From positions 21,686,317-21,750,316 of the forward strand of contig CM060202.1 of the NCBI GenBank assembly GCA_030562195.1: a stretch of 64,000 bases of DNA. Reading direction: 5' to 3'. Both the position numbers and the translations under genes were made by a program. The DNA is from Nipponacmea schrenckii (lineage: Eukaryota; Mollusca; Gastropoda; Lottiidae). Shown here piece by piece: positions 40,301 through 51,500 of the stretch; position 1 is the first letter of the stretch; every line of letters begins with the position of its first letter. A model generated the notes under the pieces. The model saw nothing but the letters and a program-made list of their open reading frames with translations. It did no database searches and was not told where the DNA came from.

Positions 40301-40417
40301 ACTTGTGAACCTAAGTTGTTATCCTTGTGAAACATAGTTGTTTCTTACTTTCATTCTAGACCATATTGTTGTAATCTCCATTCATTTATATATAATTATT
40401 GATTTTTTCTGTTGTAG

Positions 40418-43400
40418 TGGACGAAAAAGAATCAATATGGCCAAGGTTTCCTATTAAAAGACATCTAAAAGCAAATCATATATTATTTGAAGATGGCGAC
40501 TTGGCCTGTCTTCAGAATATTAAAGCTATTCCAGTTGAGCTCAGTCAACTTCAAATTAAAAGGGTAGAAGAATTTCCGTGCAGTATTTCTGGGTGTGGCA
40601 AAATTTTTGATTCTCTCTTAGGGTGAGTGTTTAATTGATTTCAATCAACTTTATTATAAGCAAGATTTCTACCCAAGGATAGTATTCAATTAATCAAAGA
40701 TAGAACCAAAACTATTACCTTGTTCTAATGCATAGAAATAACAGACCCGAACCTAATTAGAGTCCATTAAATTACAACACCAGACTAAATCAGTTGAATG
40801 ATGTAAAGATTCACTTTAAAATGTCTCCTAATTATCCTCGTGTCCAGAATGAATTGAGAGCATTTGATATTGTTTTACTCTCGATTTTGTTATCCCATAA
40901 CTCATAACAGTAAAGAAACAAGTAACACATGACATGCTGTGATTGGTTTAAAATAATATCATTAGAACAGAACTGTGCAAGAAAACTTGCTGGATTACAA
41001 TGGAGACTAAAAACCAGACATCAAAAAGGAAACAAGTAGAGAAAATTTACACCTCCTTTTCCATCTCCCAAGATTGTTTCATTTTGTTTATAAATTTATT
41101 TATTTCAGTTATGAATCTCATTATAATACTCAGCATCGTAACTGTTGTTCTGTTTGTAAACGAGTTTTCCCTTCCAATTATTTACTAGAACTCCATCTTA
41201 TAGAGTGGCATGATAGTATGTTTGAATTACAGGCCTCAAAACACAATATGGTATGTTGTAGAATATATTAAAATGGCCAATACCGGTATATCAATATATC
41301 AATAGGTCCTCTAATTGGTGAAAGGCATGATATATTTGTAGACATGAGAATAAGTAGGAACACAGACTGAAAGTAGATATGCGAACAAGTTAACCTTCAG
41401 TACAGATACTGACTGAAATAGATCAGTTGTCTGAAGACGACTACAAGTCTTACTTCAGTAGAGACACAGACTGAATTAGGTCTGGTTCTATTTCAATTAT
41501 TGCTGGCACGATATATTGTTGAATCGATGTAAGGTATCCCGATATGACATGCCATGATAAGGGTATCGTATTGCGGGGTCGTGTATTGATACTTGATGAT
41601 AAATGGCATTCCATAAAAAAGTGGGTATCATATAATTTACTAGTAGCTTCTCCCATCATAAATTCCTTTCGCGGACCTCACTGAAATCCATTGTTATAAA
41701 AACTAGTTAAATTACTAATAATAACATTTTGTTGCCTCAAAATATTAGTGAATCTTTTATTTGGAGAAAAATGGTTTCCTTTTATCTATGATCCCATATC
41801 GCGATACGTATCGTATCGTGACCCTTGTATCGCCATACGTATTGCATCGTGGCATGATTGGCAATACCAAGCACAAAAAATTTTCAGTTTTTATGTATAA
41901 TGTCCCTAATATATTGTGTGTATTTTCTATTGTAGTATAAATGTTTAGTAGAATCCTGTCCCAGTAAGTTACAGTCTAGTAAAACCAGGAAGAAACATAT
42001 GATAGAAAAACATAACTTTCCTGCTAATTATAGATTTGATAGGGTTAAAAAGTAAGTGAAGGATATTCTCAGATTAATTTAGAGTATTTTAAAGTACTGT
42101 CCAAGGATCCCCTGTTGAAACTACAGTCCCAGGAGCCTGTTTCATGACAACTTAACTTATGATGATTTTAGTGTTCCAATGGTCAGATTAGTCAAGCACT
42201 AAAATTGAGTTTTAATTAACCAATCAGGTTACTGTATTTCTTCAAATCTTGATTGTATCTTTGTTAGAATTTTGTGAGAAAGGCTCCAGGTGACTAGGGC
42301 TGTCAGATATAGTTTATATATTAAAATACAAGACATTTAGAAACTATATATTGAAGCCAGACTGTGTGTATTGATATGGTCTATATTTCACTCTACTTTC
42401 ACTTTTCATGTGCTAGTCCCTGATTTTGGTTTTCAACATGTTTACATTTTAATAATTGATGATGTTTTGGCTTTGAATTAGACATCAAGTATTTACATTT
42501 GTCTTACATTCAGGAACCCTCCAAGTAAACAGCCATTGAAAGAAAAGAAGAATGATAACTCTATGGAGGTAGAAGAACCAGTAAATAACACCCCACCTAA
42601 ACGGATATTTAGTTACAAGTAAGTTATCTTAAACTATAATTATCTAGAGGTCATCTTGTTTTACTTTGACAGGTTGCAATCATCATCTGGTCAAAAACAA
42701 ATCTGTTTTCATTAACTCAATAATGTGCAGCAGAGTAGGACATAAAATTCCATTTTCCAAAAACCTTGCATAAGAATTTGTGTAAAAGGGACAGTCTCAG
42801 AAAGGGAAATTTATCAGCTGAGAAAATTATTAATAGTGTCCATAGCCAACTGTCAAAATTTGATTCTTCAAATCAATTCATTTCTAGAATTATCTATGTT
42901 TAAGTCATTTCTTGAGAAATTTGAAAATATAAAGAATATAGATAGTAAATTTTGTAGTATTTTTATATGAAACGTAAGTTAAGTTTAGTTATAATACTTC
43001 TGAAAACTATTTCCATATCAACCCCTCTGATTTTCAATCCCTTAACCAGTCAAATAAAAAAATACACAAAAAAATAAAATATTTGTGGTTTGTAATCAAC
43101 TAAGGAGTTGCTTCCCTTCAATCTGTAGGATGTTAAAGTGATACTGTGTCTTAGAATGGACAGAAAATTTTAGTTCTAAAGAATGGTCAATATGAGTATG
43201 TATTCATCAGTGAACTTACCTGGTGTCATAAAGTAACAGAATCTCTGTAAATATGGAACACTCACCAAACTAAGTCATTTTTGGAAAACAAAAAATCATT
43301 TTCAGTTTTTTAGATTTATCCGATTATATAAGATATTTATGACAGAAGGTATATCTACCATGAATATATACTCTTATTGGACAGGTTTAAAAGTTTTAGA

Positions 43401-43629
43401 TTTTATGTTCATTCTAAGATGAGGTATTCCTTTTATTTCTCTTTATTTAATTACTTCTTTATATTGCAGAGTACCAAAGAATATATGTTTTGGGCATGGT
43501 TCTATGAGAGGTTTCAATAGGCGCGGTCGCGGGGGGAGACATTGGCACCAAGTCAATAAAACAACAGATACTAGTGTTGATATTGAGAATGTTGTCATGA
43601 AAGACTTGAATGATGCTTTGGAATCCTGA
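40418..43629 (+). CDS. ZNF511: C2H2 zinc finger protein ZNF511
   Basis: Exons 40418-40622, 41109-41250, 41936-42051, 42514-42618 and 43470-43629; phases 2, 0, 2, 2 match. With one base from an upstream exon the frame is 243 codons (242 aa; human about 252). Family features: FEDGD near residues 24-28; finger 1 Cys55/Cys60/His73/His78; finger 2 from NCCSVCKRVFPSNYLLELH to IEWHDS; finger 3 YKCLVESC...HMIEKH followed by the FPANYRFDRVKK block; and the C-terminal RIFSYK|VPKNICFGHGSMRGF motif with an Arg/Gly patch. The first exon found starts with TG, so the ATG may be split by an intron (A|TG). A donor at 39927/39928 after an A is a candidate partner. A nuclear regulatory role is inferred from the fingers; function is little known. 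Confidence 0.92.
43144..43430. mobile_element. palindromic MITE in the last ZNF511 intron
   Basis: The left end is gatactgtgtcttagaatgg; the right end is cattctaagatgaggtattc, its imperfect inverse. Inside, agtatgtattcatcagtgaa and cttacctggtgtcataaagt recur, in both orientations, in the copy at 60376-60724. Confidence 0.75.
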
Positions 43630-43689
43630 TCTTGATGGAATTGTGCCTGATAGTGCTGTGTACTTAGGTCAGGGGTCAGTAAGGATGAA

Positions 43690-43770
43690 TAAGGGGTAGG
43701 GGGTAGTAGTTAAGATTTATAGGGGGTGGGAGTAATAATAAAGATTTTTAATGGGAAGGTGGGCAATACC
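43690..43770. repeat. short minisatellite relative after ZNF511
   Basis: Two to three degenerate units (taagatttatagggggtggg, taataataaagattttta) resemble the PFDN2 3' minisatellite. One unit contains AATAAA at 43737-43742, 108 bp after the ZNF511 stop, which could serve as its poly(A) signal. Confidence 0.7.
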
Positions 43771-44381
43771 ATCAATCAAGGATCCTGAAAAGGCTATACA
43801 TAGAAAACAGTTTACAACCCCTGACTAAAGTGATGGTTTAAAGAGATTGTCTAACGGTTTAACTGATATTTTATGTGTATCAGTGTATTGGAATTCCATG
43901 CTATCACTTTGCCTGATACTGATAAAAAGTTTATATATATCTTTACAATCCCTCGAAGTAGAGTTCTCAAATTAACTTGCTTGTACATAGTCAATTCAAT
44001 GTTTTGTTTTGTAAATATTAACACATACTATAATAATATCAATGATATGTGATAAAATCCATTTTGATATGTTACTATTTGTATCCTTATATGAAGCTAT
44101 TTGAAAGAAGTGAAACATGGTCTATCCCCAATCCATGTAAGGGATAAGAACATAGTCATTTAAATGTTTTGTTTTGTAAATTTAAACACACATGTAATAT
44201 TTGTGAGTAATATAGAAGTACAGGCAATAATTCAATACAAAACTATTTGGATAAATGATCCATGGTCCCATTTCATTCTAAAGACTACAAAATTCTTCTG
44301 TACATTACATTAGAAATGAATGAAGTTTTACGTCCTACTTTTCTGCACCTGATGTGCTGATGAAGACGTGTACATTAGCAT
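43771..44381. other. ZNF511 to orphan gene intergenic region
   Basis: Convergent intergenic space of about 600 bp. The duplicated segment tgttttgttttgtaaat occurs at 43999-44020 and 44163-44185. A reverse-oriented SINE tail fragment (about 44285-44360, landmark aatgaatgaagttttacgtc) is near the end. No gene is seen. Confidence 0.5.
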
Positions 44382-45671
44382 TTAATAAAGATATGTAAAT
44401 ATACAAACAGTAGTTAACAGGAAGGATTGTTGGAGATTCGTCCCAGAATTAATGAACAAGTCGCCAAAATCTTCGAAAGCCTGTTTGGTTTTATCGGCTA
44501 AACCTTGAGCAGTATCCAGAGCTTTGTTTCCCAAATCTTTCAGTTTATCATCAACGTTGTTTAAGTTGACATCGGTCAGTTCATCAAATGTGTCTTTGGC
44601 ATCATTTGCAAGATCTTCGGCACCTTGACCAATGCCTTCTCCAATAGCTTTCCCACTGTCCGCCAAATCTTCACCATTCAACGAACCATCAAAGACCTTT
44701 CCAGTAATATCAACTGCCTCCTTGTTGATCGCGTTCCCCAAAGCATTGTTCGTCAAGCTAGTAGACGCTCCACCGATACCCGTGTCGAAACTTCCCAAAA
44801 AGAGATCAGGAGTCATCTGTAGCCCACCATTGGCTATGATCTTTGCCACGACCTCTTGGACAACTTTCAAAGGATCATTTTCCACTTCAGCCCAAAACTT
44901 CTCGATGTCTTTAATTCCATTGGCTTTAGCGACTTCAGGATCTTTGAAAAAATCCATGGATTTGGTCATAGAGGTACTGTCATCGCAAACTATTCCCGCT
45001 ACTTGGCTTAGTTTAGAAATCCTTCTACAAGATGACTTTACCGTATTACACAGTGTTCCACAGTCCTTCAGTAATTCTGTGCAGGAATGAGCCAAAGTGA
45101 AGATGGTGCATGCCACTTCAATTTGGGGCGGTGCCCTTTTTTCACGTGCCTTGCCTGAAAATGATTATTATATTTAAATATAGTCCGAACCATCTTCTAC
45201 TAAGTTCTCTCTGCTGTTTTAAAGGGATTTTTCAAACTTCCAAAGATAAAATACAAAGCTTCTTTCATGACCAGTTGCCCCCACCAACCAGCTTTTTAAA
45301 AATCTCTTGTTAAAGGGAGAGAATTGCCAGAGAGCTCCCCTCCCCCCTTTGAAAAATTAGTAATTTGTAGTCCCTTTTTCACCCAGGCGGATCCTTAGGA
45401 AGAACAAGCATGCCCTGTATTTGCCACACCAACCATTATTCCAATAATTAGCTAAAATAACCCCTTAAACACTTACCAATTTCGGGAACTAAAATTTTAT
45501 GTTCAACTCACGGAAACTAACGAACTTCGCCGAAAGTTGAGCAGAATGCCCCTGAAAATGTCCTTTAAAAAGAAGTTCAAATTCAATGAGCTGATTCTTA
45601 CCGAGAGTTAGTTGAAAAGTTAACATCCAACAGGTTATGGTAACCAACAGTGTGATATCCCTAACAACCAT
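44382..45671 (-). CDS. unrecognised secreted, probably GPI-anchored helical protein
   Basis: Two exons, 45602-45671 and 44382-45154 (phase 1), give 280 aa. I do not recognise the family. Residues 1-24 are a clear signal peptide (MVVRDITLLVTITCWMLTFQ, then LTLG). REKR at 27-30 is a possible furin-type cleavage site. A cysteine cluster follows (VACTIF, HSCTELLKDCGTLC, SSCRR, IVCDD), consistent with disulfides. The middle is helical and acidic, with repeated ADSGKAIGEG, DLANDAKDTFDEL and LGNKALDTAQGL type segments that resemble amphipathic apolipoprotein- or LEA-like helices only in general style. The last 14 residues (SFLLTTVCIFTYLY), after a small-residue stretch INSGTN, look like a GPI-attachment signal. 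The start is the only upstream ATG that gives a signal peptide in phase. It could be a lineage-specific gene. Confidence 0.72.
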
Positions 45672-46396
45672 TGTATTCTTCTGAAATATTATTGTATATT
45701 TAATAAATACTAAAAAATGTTATCTTTAAATCAGCTACGAACGTTGGCTTTAGCCTTTAGTTTAGGGGGGGGGGGGGGTGATAAGGTGTTTGCTTCTCGG
45801 AAAAATTTCTGACAACCGACCATCTTTATTACTTCAACAAAAAAACTAAACCTTATTCTCCCCTCCAGATATATTACTTCCACCTGCAAACAATCTAGCC
45901 TGACTCTAGATGTATTACTTATCCCCCCGAATCACGTTCGTCTCCATGTCTAGTTGAACTGATTATTCAATTTTAGTTGGATAATGAATCGTAAAGAGAT
46001 ATTTTATTTATATGCGTATGGTGGATACTGATAGCTCACCACGTCTCTTCCTGGTTTGATACCCAGATTAAAAAAAACTTAACGAAATCGTATGGAGTTT
46101 AACGTCCCAACTTAACCTAAGAACAAAAACTATTTGTGGACGATACTTAGAACAAGCGACGATTGAAACCAAGATATCTACTTACCAAGTTCTTACTAAG
46201 TTTCCCAAACAAATTTATTATACCATAATATGACAAATCAAGTGTTGTATTTATATCCCTTTCTATTCACAACATTGTGTTTAAAAAAAATAACCATAAC
46301 CAAATAGAATAGAATAATTGTATAGTCGTTTATTGACGATTATAAATAAAACTGTTCATACTAGTTTGTTTAATAAGTCAATCCTTTATACTCGTA
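45672..46396. other. upstream region of the orphan secreted gene
   Basis: No gene seen. It contains a G-run at 45765-45778 and pyrimidine-rich segments. This interval should include the promoter of the reverse-strand orphan gene; no specific motif is assigned. Confidence 0.4.
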
Positions 46397-47168
46397 TACA
46401 TCTTCACAATGTCAAGCTATTACAAACTTCATCTTATACATCTTCACAATGTCAAGCTATTACAAACTTCATCTTATACATCTTCACAATGTCAAGCTAT
46501 TACAAACTTCATCTTATACATCTTCACAATGTCAAGCTATTACAAACTTCATGTTATACATCTTCACAATGTCAAGCTATTACAAACTTCATCTTATACA
46601 TCTTCACAATGTCAAGCTATTACAAACTTCATCTTATACATCTTCACAATGTCAAGCTATTACAAACTTCATCTTATACATCTTCACAATGTCAAGCTAT
46701 TACAAACTTCATCTTATACATCTTCACAATGTCAAGCTATTACAAACTTCATCTTATACATCTTCACATGTCAAGCTATTACAACGTTATCTTATACATC
46801 TTCACAGTGTCAAGCTATTACAAACTTCATCTTATACATCTTCACAGTGTCAAGCTATTACAAACTTCATCTTATACATCTTCACAATGCCAAGCTATTA
46901 CAAACTTCATCTTATACATCTTCACAATGTCAAGCTATTACAATCTTCATCTTATACATCTTCACAGTGTCAAGCTATTACAAACTTCATCTTATACATC
47001 TTCACAATGTCAAGCTGTTACAAACTTCATCTTATACATCTTCACAATGTCAAGCTATTACAAAATTCATCTTATACATCTTCACAATGTCAAGCTATTA
47101 CAAACTTCATCTTATACATCTTCACAATGTCAAGCTATTACGAACATCGTCTTATACATCTTAAAAAA
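46397..47168. repeat. 40-bp satellite array 2
   Basis: About 19 units of the same 40-bp repeat as array 1 (catcttcacaatgtcaagct), in the same orientation and 13 kb away. Some units share variants such as cacagtgtcaagc. It is bounded on the right at about 47190-47212 by taccttgacgaaattgttaa followed by gatg, resembling an inverted MITE end. Open frames of up to 286 codons are repeat artefacts. Confidence 0.96.
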
Positions 47169-47212
47169 TAGTAGCTAGCTTTTAGGTCTCATACCTTGAC
47201 GAAATTGTTAAG

Positions 47213-48533
47213 ATGTCATGCAGCGTGCAATGAGTAATTCTATTCCAATAAGGGGCGTGGTTAAGGCGACTATTGGGTGGGGCTAACGAGTTGAATGACA
47301 CACCAAGACAGAGATATAAGTTTATTTGATTTAAATGGTATAAATATACAACAACATCATATAACAATTTCTAAAACTAACTATCTAGGGACCCGAGAAC
47401 GAACCAAACTCAGTAAACAATTTGATATATTTCTAAATAACATGTAATATATACATTATAGGCATTCTAAGATAACTATTTAAAAGAGACAGCTTGTGGT
47501 TTCACAATTCTATTGACCAATCATACCTTAGTCTCAAGAACGGAATTAGTTAGCTAAGCTAATGGTGTCCACGGATCACCGATCCTTGTGTGTCCAGAAT
47601 TATACGGGTTTGAAAGTTGCAATGACAACAATTCTTTTGAAGAAATGTTACAGTCTTAGACTCGTATATGAAATTAAAAAGCGTAGATTATAATACTATT
47701 CTAACGAAATTTCTCTTATTGCACACTGCATGGAGTTGCCTGTTTTCATTAGACCATTAGACCACATGATTATGTTACAATACATTTCATTATAACAAGA
47801 GATACAGTAGTAAGAGAATGATTAAATCCCAAGTTCTTACATGCACGTACATTGAAATACATTTCCAAAAATGTAAAATTCACAGTTCTTCCCTTTTAAA
47901 ACCACAGAGATTAAATGAAAAAGAGTTTAACATCCTATTTTTTGATTTTGGGCTACGCCATAAAAGTAGAAAGTGGGAACACTTTGTCATATTTTAACAT
48001 CACAGTAGATCTACACAATGCACGCGCATTTTAACACACGACACAATTCCATTAGATACTATTTTTACAGCACGTATAACACAATAATCATGCGCACTGT
48101 AACTTTGATATATTTATATATATGTATACTATATTTTCTGTATTACTTGAAAAAAAAAATCCCTTTCTTTTAGTGTATGGCACATCACACATACTGTCTT
48201 TTGTCAATGCACGCGCATTATCATTACATTCTCGACTTCACAAATTTGCAAAATATACGGTAATGTGTACCTTGCAAACAACGATTAACAACTAACGAAT
48301 ATGTACCTGCGAAATCGGCACAACGATATCTCTACCAAAATAACTAAAACACGTTCGAACACATGGTACCACTTTGCGACTGGGTCAGGAACCTGACATT
48401 CCTTTCTGAGAACAACAAATTTGAGTGGTATATTATATTTTACATTCACGTACTGCAAAATTCCTATCTCGAAAAAGGAGTTCAATATTTTACGACTATT
48501 TGCACACTATTTGTATTTTTTTAAATCCAATTC
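47213..48533. other. downstream flank of the DUR3-like gene
   Basis: No gene recognised. It includes a fragment of a dispersed element at 47590-47640 and of the SINE at 47705-47760 (ttgcacactgcatggagttg). The part nearest 48533 is the likely 3' UTR of the transporter gene. Microsatellite-like tatatatatgta is at 48113-48127. Confidence 0.45.
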
Positions 48534-51500
48534 TCACAACATATGCGGGTGGTTCTCCTGAGATGAGGGGTAGCCAGGAATTTCAATTAAACTCTCTCCA
48601 TTCAACTTGCTTTGAGAAAGTTCTTGGTTTTGGCGTCGTTTTTCTCGGAATATGATGGTGAACTCTTCGATAGGCGCAACCAGTATCGCTATAATAGCCA
48701 TGAAAATCGCCCAAATCTGACACGTCATCACCCAAAACCGGAACTGTGTGGCAGACAGAACGTGAAGACTTGTCATGATGCCGGGTATGACGACAATAAA
48801 CAAACCCAGACTTATGGCGCCACCTATATAAGCTGTACGTTTGGCTTGTTGAAACACAGAATCTAGTTGTTCAAACGTCGGCTGCTCTCCATGTCTAAGG
48901 GCAGGGAACTCTTCTCGGTACGTTTCTGCCCAGGGATGAAGAGGGTTATCAATGTCGCGCATCTTCTGCCACTCCAAGAGTTCGTCTGCTGGCGTTTTAA
49001 CTTGGTGTGTGAAAAGGGAGACAATTATCGTCACGACCAAACTGGCGCCAAAACTGGTGCTGGACCCTGAGAGCACTGAGAAGTATTGTTCTGTATTCTC
49101 TTTAAAATTGCCCAGTCCACCTTCAAGTGTCGAGGCTCTGATCAGTAGAACTGATACTCCACAAACCAACCCGGTTAAACTTCCTGTAAGGACAACATTA
49201 CACAAGGTTAGCAGAAGTTTATTTCAAGACTCCTGCTTCTAAGAATCCGAAATGCCCATTCCTATCTAGAAATTGGCCGACTACTGGGAAGGAAAATAAC
49301 TGAAGGTCAGCGGAGAAGAGGCGTTGTTGATTTTCAGAGGTGCCTGATTTGACTAGAAATTCTAAGAGTCCGAAACGCTCATCCATATCGACTACTGGTG
49401 GAGAAACCATTGAAAATGTCAACATGGCTGTAGATTGTTCGCCTAATGATGCGCTTGAGTGATTGTGCGATTAATGATTCATAGGATTTATCGCAAAAGA
49501 GATGCTTATATTGAAAGCACCGCCTTACCTGAAATAGCCCCAACTCTGGAAGTCTTTACCCATACGATACTAAGAACAGCCCCTGGGAAACATGGGATGG
49601 TGACAATAAAACCAACCAACATCATATAGTTCAGATCTATACCGGAAGCGGTGACCATCATCCCTAACGGTACAATACCAATAGTTACCCACAATATACA
49701 CCAACTTTTAAACCTGACTAGGTTATCCTGGTACATTCTGTATGGACCTGAAACGATATATTTACAGTAACGTTCTATATAGGAAACATTAGATGAGAGG
49801 GGCGAGCAGGGGCTATACATAACCCCCCCCCCCCCACACACACACGTAGTGGGTCTACGCCCATTGTACTGTGAAACTTTATATGGATGGACCAGGAGGA
49901 CGGGTATTTTCCAGACGCCATTGCGTGACATGGAGGTCTACGCCCAGTTTTCTGTGAAGCTATGTATGGGTTGACCAGAAAGACGGGTCGTATTCTTTGG
50001 ACTGTTTGGATGAGCTACTAGGAGTAATCGAGATGTGTAACAAGCAAAGTTCAGCCCGTTGACATACTTAATAAATATCAATTGGATTTTCGCGAGGTGT
50101 ATTGAATTACCTTCAACAAGTTCTGTAATCTTTGATAGACAGTACTAATTATTTTTTCAATGAACATAAGCAATCTATATTTCCAATGATTTCGAGATCT
50201 TACGATGCATGAACTAACCCTGTCCTTACCATGTGTAGTACAAGTGTACTCCTTCATTCCTGCTCCGTTATTAGCGATTGCTAAATCCTTATGACAATCC
50301 TCACAATCTACAGCGAACCGGCAGTTACAGAACTTCACATCATTGTCGGTTGTGGTACAGCGGAGAGATTCTTTAGGCATCCCACACAACAAACAATGGC
50401 CTGGTCTCAAAGACTCTCTGAAAGGAAACGAAACAGGTGTGTGTATTAAGGTACTTTCACACCATATAATGATCACCAGTTGCGTTTGGTTGTTAATAAT
50501 TCGGATCTAATGTTTCAAATATCACGTGTTTACCGTTATCTTATACTATATTGCTACGACCAGTTGAGAAGCAAAGACTCAGATGATAATGTCGACAATA
50601 AAACAGAATATCTTACCTAAATGGTTTAATATGAGTTTGGTAAATATCGTAAACAATGATAGACGACACAGCCATCACCTCCCCAGACCCACTAGACATC
50701 AGGGCCATGGTCAACATAGTTAGAATCATCACCCCACCAGCCGCTCCAAGCACCTGCTCAGCCATAAACGGTGTCACCAGACCTGTAATGATTAAAACTT
50801 AATTTATTTGAAATATAGGAAAACAGAACAGATGAATAATACTACGCAAAAGCAGTTAATAATATCTAAGGACCTTAGCGATAATAATTATAAGAATGTA
50901 AGAAACATCTTAATTTCCCAGTTAAGGATCCTTTCTACTAGCTGGTTCTTGGCCAAACCTATTGGCATTTGATTAATCCTTCCCATATATAGCTGGGTGA
51001 ACTGCATGATACACATGAACTATAAGGACTGTTTACCTATATTTTTACCCCCCCCCCCAAAAAAAATCGTACCTTCATTGACGCTTGCAATGGGTAAAGC
51101 AGCTGAACTGTTCTTAGCACTGAGGGCGAGGTAGGCCAGACCACTACTGGTGCCGATTGAGGTAGGTATAGCAAACCACATGTAGGTAGCTGCCAAGAAA
51201 CCCATTACACCTTGTGCTGGTTTGGCTGCAATTCGACTCTGCCACGACGCTTGATCACAGAATGTCAAAGATGATGTTGCGAACACTCCAAGGATGCCCC
51301 ACATTAAGGATCCTTCAGACCAGAATGTAAGATAGCTGCGTTCTTCGTTCTCCTCAGGTCCCTCCAAACATTTAATACTTTCGTATACTTTATCGATCCC
51401 AACCAGTAATCCATCGGCGTCGGAGTAAAACACTCGAATAATTAAAACCACAAGACACCCGAATATTAGCACGGCGTTGAAATACGACACATAAAATGTC

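Noticed and set aside
44632..45090. 152-codon forward open frame
   Set aside because: It is the antisense of the orphan secreted gene exon, which has a signal peptide, phase-matched splice and sensible composition on the reverse strand.
46318..47178. Forward open frames of 240 to 286 codons
   Set aside because: Same satellite as above, second array.
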